Source: Hydrogenophaga sp.
GTDB lineage: Bacteria; Pseudomonadota; Gammaproteobacteria; Burkholderiales; Burkholderiaceae_C
DNA length: 45,441 nucleotides
NCBI RefSeq assembly: GCF_030158645.1
Contig: NZ_JAOASO010000090.1
Coordinates: 1-45,441 of the forward strand
Reading direction: 5' to 3'
The notes beneath the pieces are model-generated. The model worked only from the letters and a program-made list of their open reading frames with translations, was not told where the DNA came from and searched no databases. The stretch's first letter is position 1. The number at the start of each line of letters is the position of its first letter. Position numbers and translations under genes: made by a program. Positions 37,216-45,247 of this stretch are shown piece by piece.

Positions 37216-39411
37216 ATGAACACCGCCACCTTGTCGCTCATCGAGCATCAGTTTCCCATCGAAGGCATGACCTGCGCCTCTTGCGTGGGTCGCGTCGAGA
37301 AGGCCTTGAAGGCCGTTGCTGGCGTACAGGAAGTCAGCGTCAATCTGGCCACCGAACGTGCCACCGTGAACGCAGCTGCTTCTACACTGCCCGCCAGCCT
37401 GGTGGCTGCGGTGCACAAGGCAGGCTACAGCGTGGGCAAGGAACCCAGCGTGGATCAGGGGGCACAGCCCACAAGAGGCAAAGGCGAGCCCTGGTGGCCT
37501 GTCGCGCTCGCCGCTTTGCTGTCGTTGCCCTTGGTGCTGCCCATGTTCGCCATGCTGTTCGGCTCTGACTGGACGATCAATGGCTGGCTGCAGCTCGCGC
37601 TGGCCACGCCCGTTCAGTTCTGGCTGGGCGCGCGCTTCTACCGCGCGGGCTGGAAGGCCGTGCGTGCCGGCGCTGGCAACATGGACCTGTTGGTGGCCCT
37701 AGGCACCAGCGCCGGATATGGCCTGAGCGTGTATCTGCTGTTCAAACACGCCGAACACGGCATGCCGCACCTGTACTTTGAAGCATCGGCAGTGATCATC
37801 ACGCTGGTGCTGCTGGGTAAATGGCTGGAGTCGCGCGCCAAACGCCAGACCACGGCCGCCATCGCCGCCCTCAACGCGCTCAAGCCCGAGTTGGCGCGCG
37901 TGCGCATGGCCTATGGCGATGTCGACGTCGCCATCGCGCAGGTGAAGGTGGGGGACACCGTGGTGATTCGCCCGGGCGAACGGATCCCGGTAGATGGTGT
38001 CGTCATCACAGGATCCAGCCAGGTGGACGAGTCGCTGATCACGGGCGAAAGTCTTCCCGTGGCCAAACACGCGGGCGACAAGGTCACCGGCGGCGCTGTC
38101 AACGCCGAGGGACTGCTGCTGGTGGAGACCACGGCGGTGGGTGCCGAGTCCACGCTCTCGCGCATCGTGCGCATGGTCGAATCGGCGCAGGCGAAGAAAG
38201 CCCCGATCCAGCGCATCGTGGACAGCGTGAGCGCCGTCTTTGTACCGGTGGTGCTGCTGATCGCCGCGTTCACCCTGTTGGGCTGGGGCCTGGCCACCGG
38301 CAACTGGGAGCAGGCCATTCTGAACGCGGTGGCGGTGCTGGTGATTGCCTGTCCGTGTGCGCTGGGCCTGGCCACGCCCACCGCCATCATGGCCGGTACC
38401 GGGGTGGCGGCTCGCCAGGGCATCCTGATCAAGGATGCCGAAGCCCTGGAAATCGCGCACCGCATCGACACCGTCGCGTTCGACAAGACGGGAACGCTCA
38501 CCGAAGGCAAGCCGACGCTCGTCGCAGCGTTGGCGGCTCCTGGTTTCGACGAAGAGTTGCTGTCCTGGAGTGCCGCGATCCAGGCGGGCAGCGAACACCC
38601 GCTGGCACGCGCCGTGATGAACGCCGCTGAACAGGCCAGCATTGCGCTGCTCTCAGCCGCCAAGGTGAGCGCCGTGCCGGGACGCGGCATGTCGGCCGAG
38701 GTGCAGGGTCGTGCATTGCGCCTGGGCAGTCCGCGGTACATGCAGGAACTGGGCGTGGACACTTCGGCACTCGCCGAGCCCGCGCGCCAGCTTGAAAGCG
38801 ATGGACGCACGGTCTCATGGCTTGCCGATGTGACGGAGGGACCTGCGCTGGTGGGCATGCTGGCCTTTGGCGATGCGCCCAAAGCCAGCGCCATCACCGC
38901 CATTCGGAGCCTGCAGGCTTTGGGAATTCGCACCGTGATGGTCACCGGCGACAACCAGGGCAGCGCGATGGCCGTCGGGAGTGCTCTGGGCATTGACCAG
39001 ATCGAAGCACAGGTGTTGCCGGCAGACAAGGCAGCCATCGTGAACCAGCTCAAGGAAGGGGGCCGCTCGGTGGCGATGGTGGGCGACGGCATCAATGATG
39101 CGCCAGCCCTGGCTTCGGCCGACGTGGGCATTGCCATGTCCACCGGTACCGACGTGGCCATGCACGCCGCCGGGATCACCCTGATGCGGGGCGACCCCGC
39201 GCTGGTGGCCGACGCGATCGACATCTCGCGCCGCACCTACCGCAAGATCCGCCAGAACCTGTTCTGGGCCTTCGCCTACAACGTGATCGGCATCCCGCTG
39301 GCGGTGGCAGGTTTGCTGAACCCAGTGGTGGCCGGTGCGGCCATGGCGTTGAGCAGCGTGAGCGTGGTGAGCAATGCGCTGCTGCTACGGAGTTGGAAGC
39401 GCAGAAGTTGA
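37216..39411 (+). CDS. copA: CopA-type Cu(I)-exporting P1B ATPase
   Basis: A 731-residue Cu(I) exporter. One HMA domain with GMTCASC at 17-23 is followed by eight membrane helices. The core is intact: [18 protein letters not shown] in TM6, DKTGT with the phosphorylated Asp, [15 protein letters not shown], and the late YN and MALSS elements. The start is ATG 37216 with TTGGAG at 37205-37210; the ORF extends upstream through the operator, where translation is not expected. It is the CueR-controlled housekeeping copper pump and partner of CopZ. Confidence 0.96.
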   Translation: MNTATLSLIEHQFPIEGMTCASCVGRVEKALKAVAGVQEVSVNLATERATVNAAASTLPASLVAAVHKAGYSVGKEPSVDQGAQPTRGKGEPWWPVALAALLSLPLVLPMFAMLFGSDWTINGWLQLALATPVQFWLGARFYRAGWKAVRAGAGNMDLLVALGTSAGYGLSVYLLFKHAEHGMPHLYFEASAVIITLVLLGKWLESRAKRQTTAAIAALNALKPELARVRMAYGDVDVAIAQVKVGDTVVIRPGERIPVDGVVITGSSQVDESLITGESLPVAKHAGDKVTGGAVNAEGLLLVETTAVGAESTLSRIVRMVESAQAKKAPIQRIVDSVSAVFVPVVLLIAAFTLLGWGLATGNWEQAILNAVAVLVIACPCALGLATPTAIMAGTGVAARQGILIKDAEALEIAHRIDTVAFDKTGTLTEGKPTLVAALAAPGFDEELLSWSAAIQAGSEHPLARAVMNAAEQASIALLSAAKVSAVPGRGMSAEVQGRALRLGSPRYMQELGVDTSALAEPARQLESDGRTVSWLADVTEGPALVGMLAFGDAPKASAITAIRSLQALGIRTVMVTGDNQGSAMAVGSALGIDQIEAQVLPADKAAIVNQLKEGGRSVAMVGDGINDAPALASADVGIAMSTGTDVAMHAAGITLMRGDPALVADAIDISRRTYRKIRQNLFWAFAYNVIGIPLAVAGLLNPVVAGAAMALSSVSVVSNALLLRSWKRRS

Positions 39412-39851
39412 AGGCGCTGGTGCGTGCGCGAACTGGGTGCGGCTAAAAGAGCAAACGCGCCCGACCTCAATTTCAGTTTCTCGAAGCTCAGCATTCGCCA
39501 TGATTTTCATCGTGAGTGAGACGCGCGAGGATGAGTTTGGGATGCAATATTGGCCTGCAGCCCTCCACTGACTGGTGTTCGGATAGCACCGGCCAACGGT
39601 ACAAAAACTGACGGACTGCTTTGAGGCTGTGCCTCCATTTCGTAACTCACCCCCAAAGTGACTGCAACCGTCTTGAGGAGACGGACACGCAGAAGTTACA
39701 AGCGTATTGGACTGGCAAAGGACCTCAGCGAAGTTGATCCCCGAGCACTGCAAACGCGCGCTGTCCAATGCGTCGCCCTGCGCGAGAAATCGCCTTCAAG
39801 TGCTGCGCCCTCGCACCAAAGGCACGAGGCGATCGCTTATGCTCACGGCGA
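39412..39851. other. 440-base stretch without a supported gene
   Basis: Between copA and the DsbA-like gene I find no convincing gene. It holds one arm of a 30-base imperfect direct repeat (39720-39749). The sequence there preserves a protein-like minus-strand frame (CSGINFAEV) also present at the right window edge, so the stretch may contain gene relics. Confidence 0.5.
39720..39749. repeat. 30-base imperfect direct repeat, left arm
   Basis: The 30 bases starting GGACCTCAG and containing GAAGTTGATCCCCGAG match 45412-45441 at 28 of 30 positions (mismatches at the 10th and 27th bases, C here and A there). Same orientation, so a direct repeat bracketing the cadR-DsbA region, about 5.7 kb apart. 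The right copy touches the window edge, so the true repeat may be longer. Confidence 0.7.
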
Positions 39852-40505
39852 CTACCGAAGGCGCTCCACCTCTCTCTTGACCAGCTCGAAGATCTGATCC
39901 GGATCGGTCGAAGACAGCGGCTTACCGTTGACGAAGAAGGTCGGGGTGGCTCGAACCCCGATCGCCTTCAGATCCACGACGTCTTGCGCCAGCAAGGCAT
40001 CCACCGAACCAGAGGCGATGTACTGGCGTGCCTGCTCCACGTCCAGGCCGACCGATTGCGCAATGGCCCACGCTCGCAAGGAGGCGTTCGTGCGTTGACC
40101 CGTCCACGCCCGCTGCCCGTCCAGCAAGGCGTCAAGCACAGGTTCAAATTTCCGCTGTGCACGCGCTGCTTCAAGAATCCTCACCGCTTCCACAGACGCC
40201 TCCCTATGAAACGGCGTGTACCGAATCACCAAGCGCGTCTCACGCGGAAACGCCGCCAGGATCTGTTTCACGCGAGGATGGAAGGCCTTGCACGCCTCAC
40301 AGGCGGGATCGAAGAACTCGACGATGGTGACCGGCGCATCCTCGGCACCAATGATCGGCGAGTGCGGTCGCACCATCGCGCCGGCCTGCTCTGAAGCCTG
40401 CAACGCCGCAACCTGCAGCGTATGTCGCTGATAAAGAAAGACGGCGGCAGCAAACACCGCGAGGACGGCCAGCGCCGAGAGGAAAACAATGTGGCGGCGG
40501 GTCAT
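39852..40505 (-). CDS. DsbA-family thiol-disulfide protein (second of the operon, distal)
   Basis: A 217-residue periplasmic thioredoxin-fold protein with an N-terminal signal anchor (IVFLSALAVLAVFAAAVFLY). The active site is DPACEACKAFHP, a C-x-x-C in a DsbA-like domain, and the cis-Pro loop is GVRATPTFFVNG. It resembles the protein at 41559-42215 (FFDPACETCRAF) in length and order. Chosen start: ATG 40505; the longer frame overlaps the YnfA gene. No good ribosome site is visible. It lies 85 bases after the YnfA gene, so co-transcription is likely but less sure. Confidence 0.86.
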   Translation of the reverse strand: MTRRHIVFLSALAVLAVFAAAVFLYQRHTLQVAALQASEQAGAMVRPHSPIIGAEDAPVTIVEFFDPACEACKAFHPRVKQILAAFPRETRLVIRYTPFHREASVEAVRILEAARAQRKFEPVLDALLDGQRAWTGQRTNASLRAWAIAQSVGLDVEQARQYIASGSVDALLAQDVVDLKAIGVRATPTFFVNGKPLSSTDPDQIFELVKREVERLR

Positions 40506-40590
40506 GCAGTGGCACCCAACGCGTTTGATACCGACGCTCGGTGAGAGACAGACGCGTTGGCTTCTTTCATGGTCAGCAGGCCCTCTGGTT

Positions 40591-40914
40591 TCATGCTCGG
40601 GGTTGGTACGCAATGATCGCCATGCCCGCCAGCGTGACCGCCACGCCCACCCCATCCCAGATCGACGGGCGAACGCCATCGACCGACCAGAGCCATGCCA
40701 GCGCAACCGCCACATAGACCCCGCCGTAGGCCGCGTAGACCCGCCCCGAGGGCGCGGCGTGGAGGGTCAGCAGCCAGGCGAAGGTGGCCAGGCTCACGGC
40801 CGCTGCGGGTAACAACAGCCAGCCCGACCCCTGACCGCGCAGCCACAACAACGGCAAGTAGCAACCCACGATCTCGGCGATGGCGGTGGCCAGGTAGAGC
40901 AGCAGCGTTTTCAT
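40591..40914 (-). CDS. YnfA-family (UPF0060) small membrane protein
   Basis: A 107-residue protein with four hydrophobic helices and the family's conserved sequences [37 protein letters not shown] and [18 protein letters not shown]. YnfA proteins are small SMR-like membrane proteins; some are implicated in drug efflux. In this operon it follows the SCO gene by 15 bases. A metal role is inferred only from context. Confidence 0.93.
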   Translation of the reverse strand: MKTLLLYLATAIAEIVGCYLPLLWLRGQGSGWLLLPAAAVSLATFAWLLTLHAAPSGRVYAAYGGVYVAVALAWLWSVDGVRPSIWDGVGVAVTLAGMAIIAYQPRA

Positions 40915-40929
40915 ACCGTCAACGGGTGG

Positions 40930-41562
40930 TCAGACGTCCATGGATTTCAGCAGGGCCAGGATGTCTTCGGCGATCACGGCGGGCTCGGTCCCATAGCTTG
41001 AGAACAGGCGCACGGCTCCGTTGGTGTCGAACACGTACTTACCCGCCGAATGGTCCATCGTGTACGAGGTGGGTGTCGAGCCCTCGGCTTTTCGGTAGTA
41101 GATTTTGAAGCTGTCAGCGACGGCCTTGAGCTCGGTCGGTTCAGGGCGCAGCGCCAGAAAGCTCGGGTCGAAGTTGGTCATGTACTCCTTGAGCAAGGGC
41201 AACGTATCGCGCTCCGGGTCCACTGTGATGAAGAGCACCTGCAACTGCTTGCCTTGATCGCCCATGAGGCGTTTTACCTCGGCCAGGGTGGTCATGGAGG
41301 TGGGGCACACATCGGGGCACTGCGTGAAGCCGAAAAACACCACCACCGCCTTGCTACGGAAATCGGCCATGGTTCGCACCTGCCCGGTGTGGTCGGTGAG
41401 CTTGAGGTCCTGTGCAAAAGCAGCGCCTGTGATGTCCGTGCTCTTGAAAGTGGGCGCCTGAGGCGAACAGCCCGCCAGAAAACCACCTGCGGCGAGCCAC
41501 GAAGCGCTCAACGCCAACACCTTGCGTCGGTTGAAAGGAGGTGCGGGAGCCATCTCTCTCAT
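40930..41562 (-). CDS. SCO-family copper/redox lipoprotein
   Basis: A 210-residue periplasmic lipoprotein. After a signal with lipobox (SWLAAGGFLAGC) comes a thioredoxin-fold SCO domain. The metal or redox motif is QCPDVCPTS (C-x3-C) and the partner His is in YTMDHSAGKYVFD. SCO proteins deliver copper to the CuA site of cytochrome oxidase or act as thiol reductases. The first ATG at 41562 overlaps the DsbA stop (ATGA); the ATG at 41553 is an alternative. Its place in a CadR-controlled operon is notable. Confidence 0.92.
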   Translation of the reverse strand: MREMAPAPPFNRRKVLALSASWLAAGGFLAGCSPQAPTFKSTDITGAAFAQDLKLTDHTGQVRTMADFRSKAVVVFFGFTQCPDVCPTSMTTLAEVKRLMGDQGKQLQVLFITVDPERDTLPLLKEYMTNFDPSFLALRPEPTELKAVADSFKIYYRKAEGSTPTSYTMDHSAGKYVFDTNGAVRLFSSYGTEPAVIAEDILALLKSMDV

Positions 41563-42215
41563 TTTTTCACCTTTGCCACTTCTTCGGCCACCAGTGCGGC
41601 AAGCTGATCGGGCCCGAAACTGGGCAGGCTGCGGCCGTTGACGAAGAAGGTGGGCGTCTTGGTGACTTGCAGCGCGGTAAGGTCTTCTATGTCCTGCTGC
41701 AGGACGGCCTGCATACCGGGTTTTTCCATGTCCTGCCGCGCCTTGACGAGGTCCAGCCCGGCCCGCTCGGCTACCTTGAATGCGGTCTCGATGCTGGGTT
41801 GACCGTGGTCGGCCCAGGCGGGCTGCGCGGCCAACAACGATTCCAGCACCGGCTGGTACTTGGCCTGGCTCTTGGCCGACTCCAGCAGCTTGACCACTAC
41901 GTCTGAACCTTGGTGAAACGGCGCGTATCGGATCACGAGCCGTACGTCGTCGGGGTACTGGGCCATCAGGTTCTTGACGATGGGATAGAACGCGCGGCAG
42001 GTCTCGCAGGCGGGGTCAAAAAACTCGACGATGGTGACCGGCGCGTTCTGCGGGCCGAACACCGGCGAGTGCATGCGTACCAAGCGCGTCTGCTCGGCCT
42101 TGACCTGAACGTCTTGCGCGGTCTGCACCCGCGATTGGTAGGCGTTCATGCCCAGGTAGAAGAACAAGGCAACGATAGCCACCAGACCGATGACGGTGAA
42201 TTTTTTGGCGTTCAT
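41559..42215 (-). CDS. DsbA-family thiol-disulfide protein (proximal)
   Basis: A 218-residue periplasmic protein with an N-terminal membrane anchor (FTVIGLVAIVALFFYLGMN). The DsbA-like active site is VEFFDPACETCRAFYP, and the cis-Pro loop VTKTPTFFVNG is present. Start ATG 42215 overlaps the dsbB stop (ATGA), and the stop overlaps SCO, so three genes are translationally coupled. It should work with the DsbB next to it as an oxidising pair, by analogy to DsbA/DsbB. Confidence 0.9.
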   Translation of the reverse strand: MNAKKFTVIGLVAIVALFFYLGMNAYQSRVQTAQDVQVKAEQTRLVRMHSPVFGPQNAPVTIVEFFDPACETCRAFYPIVKNLMAQYPDDVRLVIRYAPFHQGSDVVVKLLESAKSQAKYQPVLESLLAAQPAWADHGQPSIETAFKVAERAGLDLVKARQDMEKPGMQAVLQQDIEDLTALQVTKTPTFFVNGRSLPSFGPDQLAALVAEEVAKVKK

Positions 42216-42628
42216 GAACGGGACTTTCTCAAATAGACAAAAAGCAGGAAGGCGATGGCGATGAAGGCCAGGAGAGACAACCAGGGAATCTGGATGCCGT
42301 TCAGGATCTCTAGGCTCTGTTCGCTGCACGAAGGCCCGGCGCCGCAGGGCACCCACCACTGGGGCACCCACCCTGCGATCAGCGCGGTGTGGTAGCCCGC
42401 GATGGCGGCACCACCCAAGGCCAGCGGCAACGCGTACACCGCACCGCGGCGGTCTTCGGCGAACGCGGCCATGCCTAGGATGATGGCCAACGGGAACATG
42501 AAGATGCGCTGATACCAGCAGAGCAGACAGGGCGTCATGCCCATGACTTCACCGATGAAAAGGGCACCGAGAGTGGACACCAAAGCGAACGCCCAGGCGC
42601 CCATGATCCAAATCCAGCCACGCCTCAT
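42212..42628 (-). CDS. dsbB: DsbB-family disulfide bond formation protein
   Basis: A 138-residue quinone-linked membrane protein that reoxidises DsbA. It has four hydrophobic helices, the first periplasmic Cys pair in MTPCLLCWYQRIFMFPLAI, and a second Cys pair in WWVPCGAGPSCSEQSLEILN. The length is typical of the BdbC/DsbB group. Both ends overlap neighbours by ATGA-type contacts (lspA upstream at 42625, DsbA downstream). Confidence 0.92.
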   Translation of the reverse strand: MRRGWIWIMGAWAFALVSTLGALFIGEVMGMTPCLLCWYQRIFMFPLAIILGMAAFAEDRRGAVYALPLALGGAAIAGYHTALIAGWVPQWWVPCGAGPSCSEQSLEILNGIQIPWLSLLAFIAIAFLLFVYLRKSRS

Positions 42629-43149
42629 GAAGGAAGCTCCTCAGAGACTTTGCGGGTCGGTTGGCGCGGTGGCGCTTTCAATGAAGCAAGGCACCAGGTC
42701 AGCGCGGCGCAGACGATGAAGACATCGGCGAGATTGAAGGCCGGCCAATGGATGTTGCGCCAGTGAAAGTCGAGGAAATCCACCACAGCGCCGATCTGGA
42801 CGCGGTCCACGAGGTTGCCGCCACCACCGCCGGCCACAAAGGCGCCCAGCCAGCGGTCCAGCGGTTCGGCTTGCCGCGCGAGGCACATCACTGAAACGAA
42901 GCCCACCACCAGCACCGAAACGCCGATGAAAAACCAGCGTTGCCAGCCACCGGCATCCGCCAAAAACGAGAATGCCGCACCTGCGTTGAGCACATGCACG
43001 AAGTTGAACCAGTCGGTGACCCGAACCGCTTCACCCAGTTCGAGGATGGTGGAGAAATACGACTTGGTGGATTGATCCAGCAAGAGAAGGATGGCCACGG
43101 CGGCGAGCCATGTCCACCTGGGATTTCGCTGGGTCCAGCGAGCGGTCAT
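42625..43149 (-). CDS. lspA: Lipoprotein signal peptidase
   Basis: Inner-membrane aspartic peptidase that cleaves diacylglyceryl-prolipoproteins. It has 174 residues and four hydrophobic helices. The catalytic pair lies in VLNAGAAFSFLADAGGW-associated GGGGNLVDRVQIGAVVDFLD (NLVDR) and FNLADVFIV. It is slightly divergent and probably a metal-operon copy, as is known for the lead-resistance PbrB/C fusion. It overlaps dsbB and lies 95 bases after the CzcI-like gene. The operon's SCO product is a lipoprotein substrate for such an enzyme. Confidence 0.93.
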   Translation of the reverse strand: MTARWTQRNPRWTWLAAVAILLLLDQSTKSYFSTILELGEAVRVTDWFNFVHVLNAGAAFSFLADAGGWQRWFFIGVSVLVVGFVSVMCLARQAEPLDRWLGAFVAGGGGGNLVDRVQIGAVVDFLDFHWRNIHWPAFNLADVFIVCAALTWCLASLKAPPRQPTRKVSEELPS

Positions 43150-43244
43150 GAGAGAGTCCTTCCAAAACGATCCGAGGTCAGCCTCCGTCTGAGACGGCGG
43201 CCGCTTGAAGCCTGGGGATCGGGGAAGTTGTGTCTGTCAGCGCA

Positions 43245-43619
43245 TCAGGCGACATCGTTCCACCCCGAACCTGTCGGGGTGGACCATTGGGGACGATACG
43301 GTTGCTCATGCCAGGAAGGCAAGCGGCGTTCGGCGAGGTGTTCGACCTGTTCAGCGCCCGCAGAGATGGCCATGGACGCGGTGGTCGCAGTGACAGCGGC
43401 GGCGCAGTTAGCGTGGCAGGTTCCGCAATCTAGATCAAAGCCGCTGTCGCCAACGACCCCGTCTTCAACGCCCTCCACCGCCTGCCCATGGCTGGACTGA
43501 TGGTGCGTGGCTTGCGGCCCCTGAGTGGCCGAAACGTGGCCGCAGCACGCCGCAGCCGCTGCAGCAGAAAATTGCAGCGGCAGCAGCGTGAGCATCAACA
43601 AGATCAGAAAAGCGCGCAT
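43245..43619 (-). CDS. CzcI-like small secreted Cys/His protein
   Basis: A 124-residue secreted protein with a signal peptide (FLILLMLTLLPLQFSAAAAA) followed by ACCGHVSATQ. Mature Cys residues lie in CCGH and DCGTCHANCAAA and several His are present (THHQSSHG). This matches the plan of the CzcI-like proteins that sit in cobalt/zinc/cadmium resistance operons; a regulatory or metal-binding role is proposed for them but not proven. The start ATG 43619 fits the signal better than the longer frame at 43649. It has a neighbour DUF3703 gene ending at 43646, 27 bases away. Confidence 0.75.
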   Translation of the reverse strand: MRAFLILLMLTLLPLQFSAAAAAACCGHVSATQGPQATHHQSSHGQAVEGVEDGVVGDSGFDLDCGTCHANCAAAVTATTASMAISAGAEQVEHLAERRLPSWHEQPYRPQWSTPTGSGWNDVA

Positions 43620-43645
43620 GCGACGAATTTTAAGCGGCAGCCATC

Positions 43646-44017
43646 TCAATGGCCGCGTGCACGGGCTATCAGCTCAGCCAGCTCGGGACGCACAGGCAAG
43701 GGATCAAAGGCACTCACGGTGGACCGGCCCGGGTTGCCCAGCGGTAGGCGCCCGCTCAGGTGGCCCAGCGGTACCAGCGCCAGCCGCATCACCTGTCCTA
43801 CTGCCTCGGACCAGTCGCGGGTGCGCAAGGCCAAGTTCAACATCTGTGCGTGGGTCTGCAGGTGCGGCTTGACGTGCAGCTGCCCCACGACATGGGCCGC
43901 CTCCAGGTACAGCCAGGCCTGCTCCGAGGAGGCTGCGGTTTTTGCGCTCTGGATCAGCTGGGCATGGGCGGCGCCATCAAATCGGCGATTGCCCGGTGGT
44001 TCAGTGGACGTGGCCAT
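43646..44017 (-). CDS. DUF3703-family protein
   Basis: A soluble 123-residue protein, predominantly helical. It matches the DUF3703 plan: WLYLEAAHVVGQ, HVKPHLQTHAQMLNLALRTRDWSEAVGQVMRL and GRLPLGNPGRSTVSAFDPLPV. DUF3703 proteins appear regularly between MerR-controlled CDF transporters and lspA/CzcI genes. His residues (HVVGQLHVKPHLQTH) could bind metal. The start ATG 44017 lies within the 3' end of the CDF gene and has AAGGAAG eight bases upstream. The function is unknown. Confidence 0.85.
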   Translation of the reverse strand: MATSTEPPGNRRFDGAAHAQLIQSAKTAASSEQAWLYLEAAHVVGQLHVKPHLQTHAQMLNLALRTRDWSEAVGQVMRLALVPLGHLSGRLPLGNPGRSTVSAFDPLPVRPELAELIARARGH

Positions 44018-44657
44018 GGTGGTCTTCCTTTGCACTGTCTGCGCCCAGTTCCCCCCGCGCCTGCCGCATCACTGTCCAACCACCGTGCAGCGCCAGCGCC
44101 GCCATCAGGCTGGCCACCAACAGGTCGGGCCAGGCCGAGCCCGTGCCGAACACGCCGAGCGCGGCCATGAACACCGCGACGTTACCGATGGCGTCGTTGC
44201 GAGAGCACAGCCACACGCTGCGCATGTTGGCATCGCCTTCGCGAAACGCGTAGAGCATCCAGGCCACGGCCACGTTGGCCACCAACGCCATCAGCGCCAC
44301 CACGCCCATGGTCATGGCCTGTGGCACCTCGCCGTGCCACATCGACCACACCGCTGCCCCCAGCACATACAGCCCAAAGCCCATCATGCTCACCGCCTTG
44401 AGGATGGCTGCGCGCGCGCGCCAGGCCAGCGCCGAGGCCAGCACCGCAAGCGACACTGCGTAGTTCATCGCGTCTCCAGCGAAATCGACCGCGTCAGCCA
44501 ACAGCGAAAGTGAACCTGCCTGAAATCCGGCGCCGATCTCGACCAGGAACATGACAGCGTTGATGATCAGGGCGATCCAAAGGATCTTGCGGTAGCGGCC
44601 CAGGTTGACGATGGCATCAACCTTGGGGGTTTCGTGGTCACAGCAATGGGCTGACAT
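44001..44657 (-). CDS. Cation diffusion facilitator-type metal transporter
   Basis: A 218-residue CDF-family exporter with six hydrophobic helices. TM2 carries SLLADAVDFAGDAMNYAVSL (DxxxD instead of the HxxxD common in zinc CDFs), and TM5 has SRNDAIGNVAVFMAALGVFG with Asn-Asp. The cytosolic C-terminal domain is short. Cys and His at the N-terminus (MSAHCCDHE) and His at the C-terminus (EDHHGHVH) could bind metal. The start ATG 44657 has AAAGGAA eight bases upstream. It is divergent from cadR, so cadmium, lead or zinc is likely; the exact metal is not determined by sequence. Confidence 0.9.
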   Translation of the reverse strand: MSAHCCDHETPKVDAIVNLGRYRKILWIALIINAVMFLVEIGAGFQAGSLSLLADAVDFAGDAMNYAVSLAVLASALAWRARAAILKAVSMMGFGLYVLGAAVWSMWHGEVPQAMTMGVVALMALVANVAVAWMLYAFREGDANMRSVWLCSRNDAIGNVAVFMAALGVFGTGSAWPDLLVASLMAALALHGGWTVMRQARGELGADSAKEDHHGHVH

Positions 44658-44679
44658 GGTTTTTCCTTTCGATGCCTGT

Positions 44680-44710
44680 ATTGGAAACCCTGGAGCCGCT
44701 ACAGTGTCAA
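44680..44710 (-). promoter_or_regulatory. CadR/PbrR-type operator before the CDF operon
   Basis: On the minus strand -35 TTGACA (44705-44710) and -10 TCCAAT (44680-44685) are 19 bases apart. The 21-base operator at 44687-44707 (ends ACCCT and ACAGTGT, with GCTACAG) resembles the known PbrR/CadR boxes. It lies between the divergent CDF operon and cadR (ATG 44738). Confidence 0.82.
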
Positions 44711-44737
44711 TCACTTGTTTGAACTAAGGGCTTCAAC

Positions 44738-45160
44738 ATGCAGATCAAGGACCTTTCCCGCGCCACTGGCGTGGATGTGGAAACCATCCGCTACTACGAG
44801 AAGCAGTGCCTGCTGCCCAAGCCGGCGCGGCGAGACAACGGTTACCGAGACTACGCTGCGCAGCATCTGGAGCGTCTGTCCTTTATCCGGCACTGCCGGG
44901 CGTTGGACATGCCGCTGGCCGATGTGAACCGTTTGCTGGGTTTTGTAGATGCGCCACTGGCTGATTGCAGCGACGTGGACATGCTGGTGGATGAACAGCT
45001 GGCGCGGGTGCGCGCACGGCTCAAGAGCATGCGGGCGCTGGAGAAACAGTTGCTGCAGTTGCGGGCGCGCTGCTCGGGCTCGCACGAAGGGCACTGCGGC
45101 ATTCTGGACGAGCTGGTGTCTGCCGCGCATGGCGAGGCGTGCGCCTGCCATTCAGGATAA
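44738..45160 (+). CDS. cadR: CadR/PbrR-type MerR-family divalent metal regulator
   Basis: A 140-residue MerR activator. The N-terminus reads MQIKDLSRATGVDVETIRYYEKQCLLPKPARRDNGYRDY in continuous order (winged helix). Cys in LADCSDVDMLVDEQ (the Cys77 position) and the C-terminal CSGSHEGHCGIL and ACACHSG give the CadR/PbrR-type Cys set for Cd, Pb or Zn. It is divergent from the nine-gene operon and next to an overlong-spacer promoter, as for this class. Confidence 0.93.
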   Translation: MQIKDLSRATGVDVETIRYYEKQCLLPKPARRDNGYRDYAAQHLERLSFIRHCRALDMPLADVNRLLGFVDAPLADCSDVDMLVDEQLARVRARLKSMRALEKQLLQLRARCSGSHEGHCGILDELVSAAHGEACACHSG

Positions 45161-45247
45161 AGCCACGTCAAGGATCGGTAAGAACTGAAAACCAGTCATT
45201 GCCTTCGGAATCCTGAACGGCTGCATCGTGCTGGATTCTCATTGCCC

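Noticed and set aside
37911..39236. 441-residue antisense frame within copA
   Set aside because: Compositional shadow of a GC-rich gene; Ser/Ala/Pro-rich with no motifs.
43172..43201. Short dyad (CCGTCTGAGACGG) between CzcI-like and lspA genes as a terminator
   Set aside because: Only a five-base stem with no T run; spacing is compatible with one operon.
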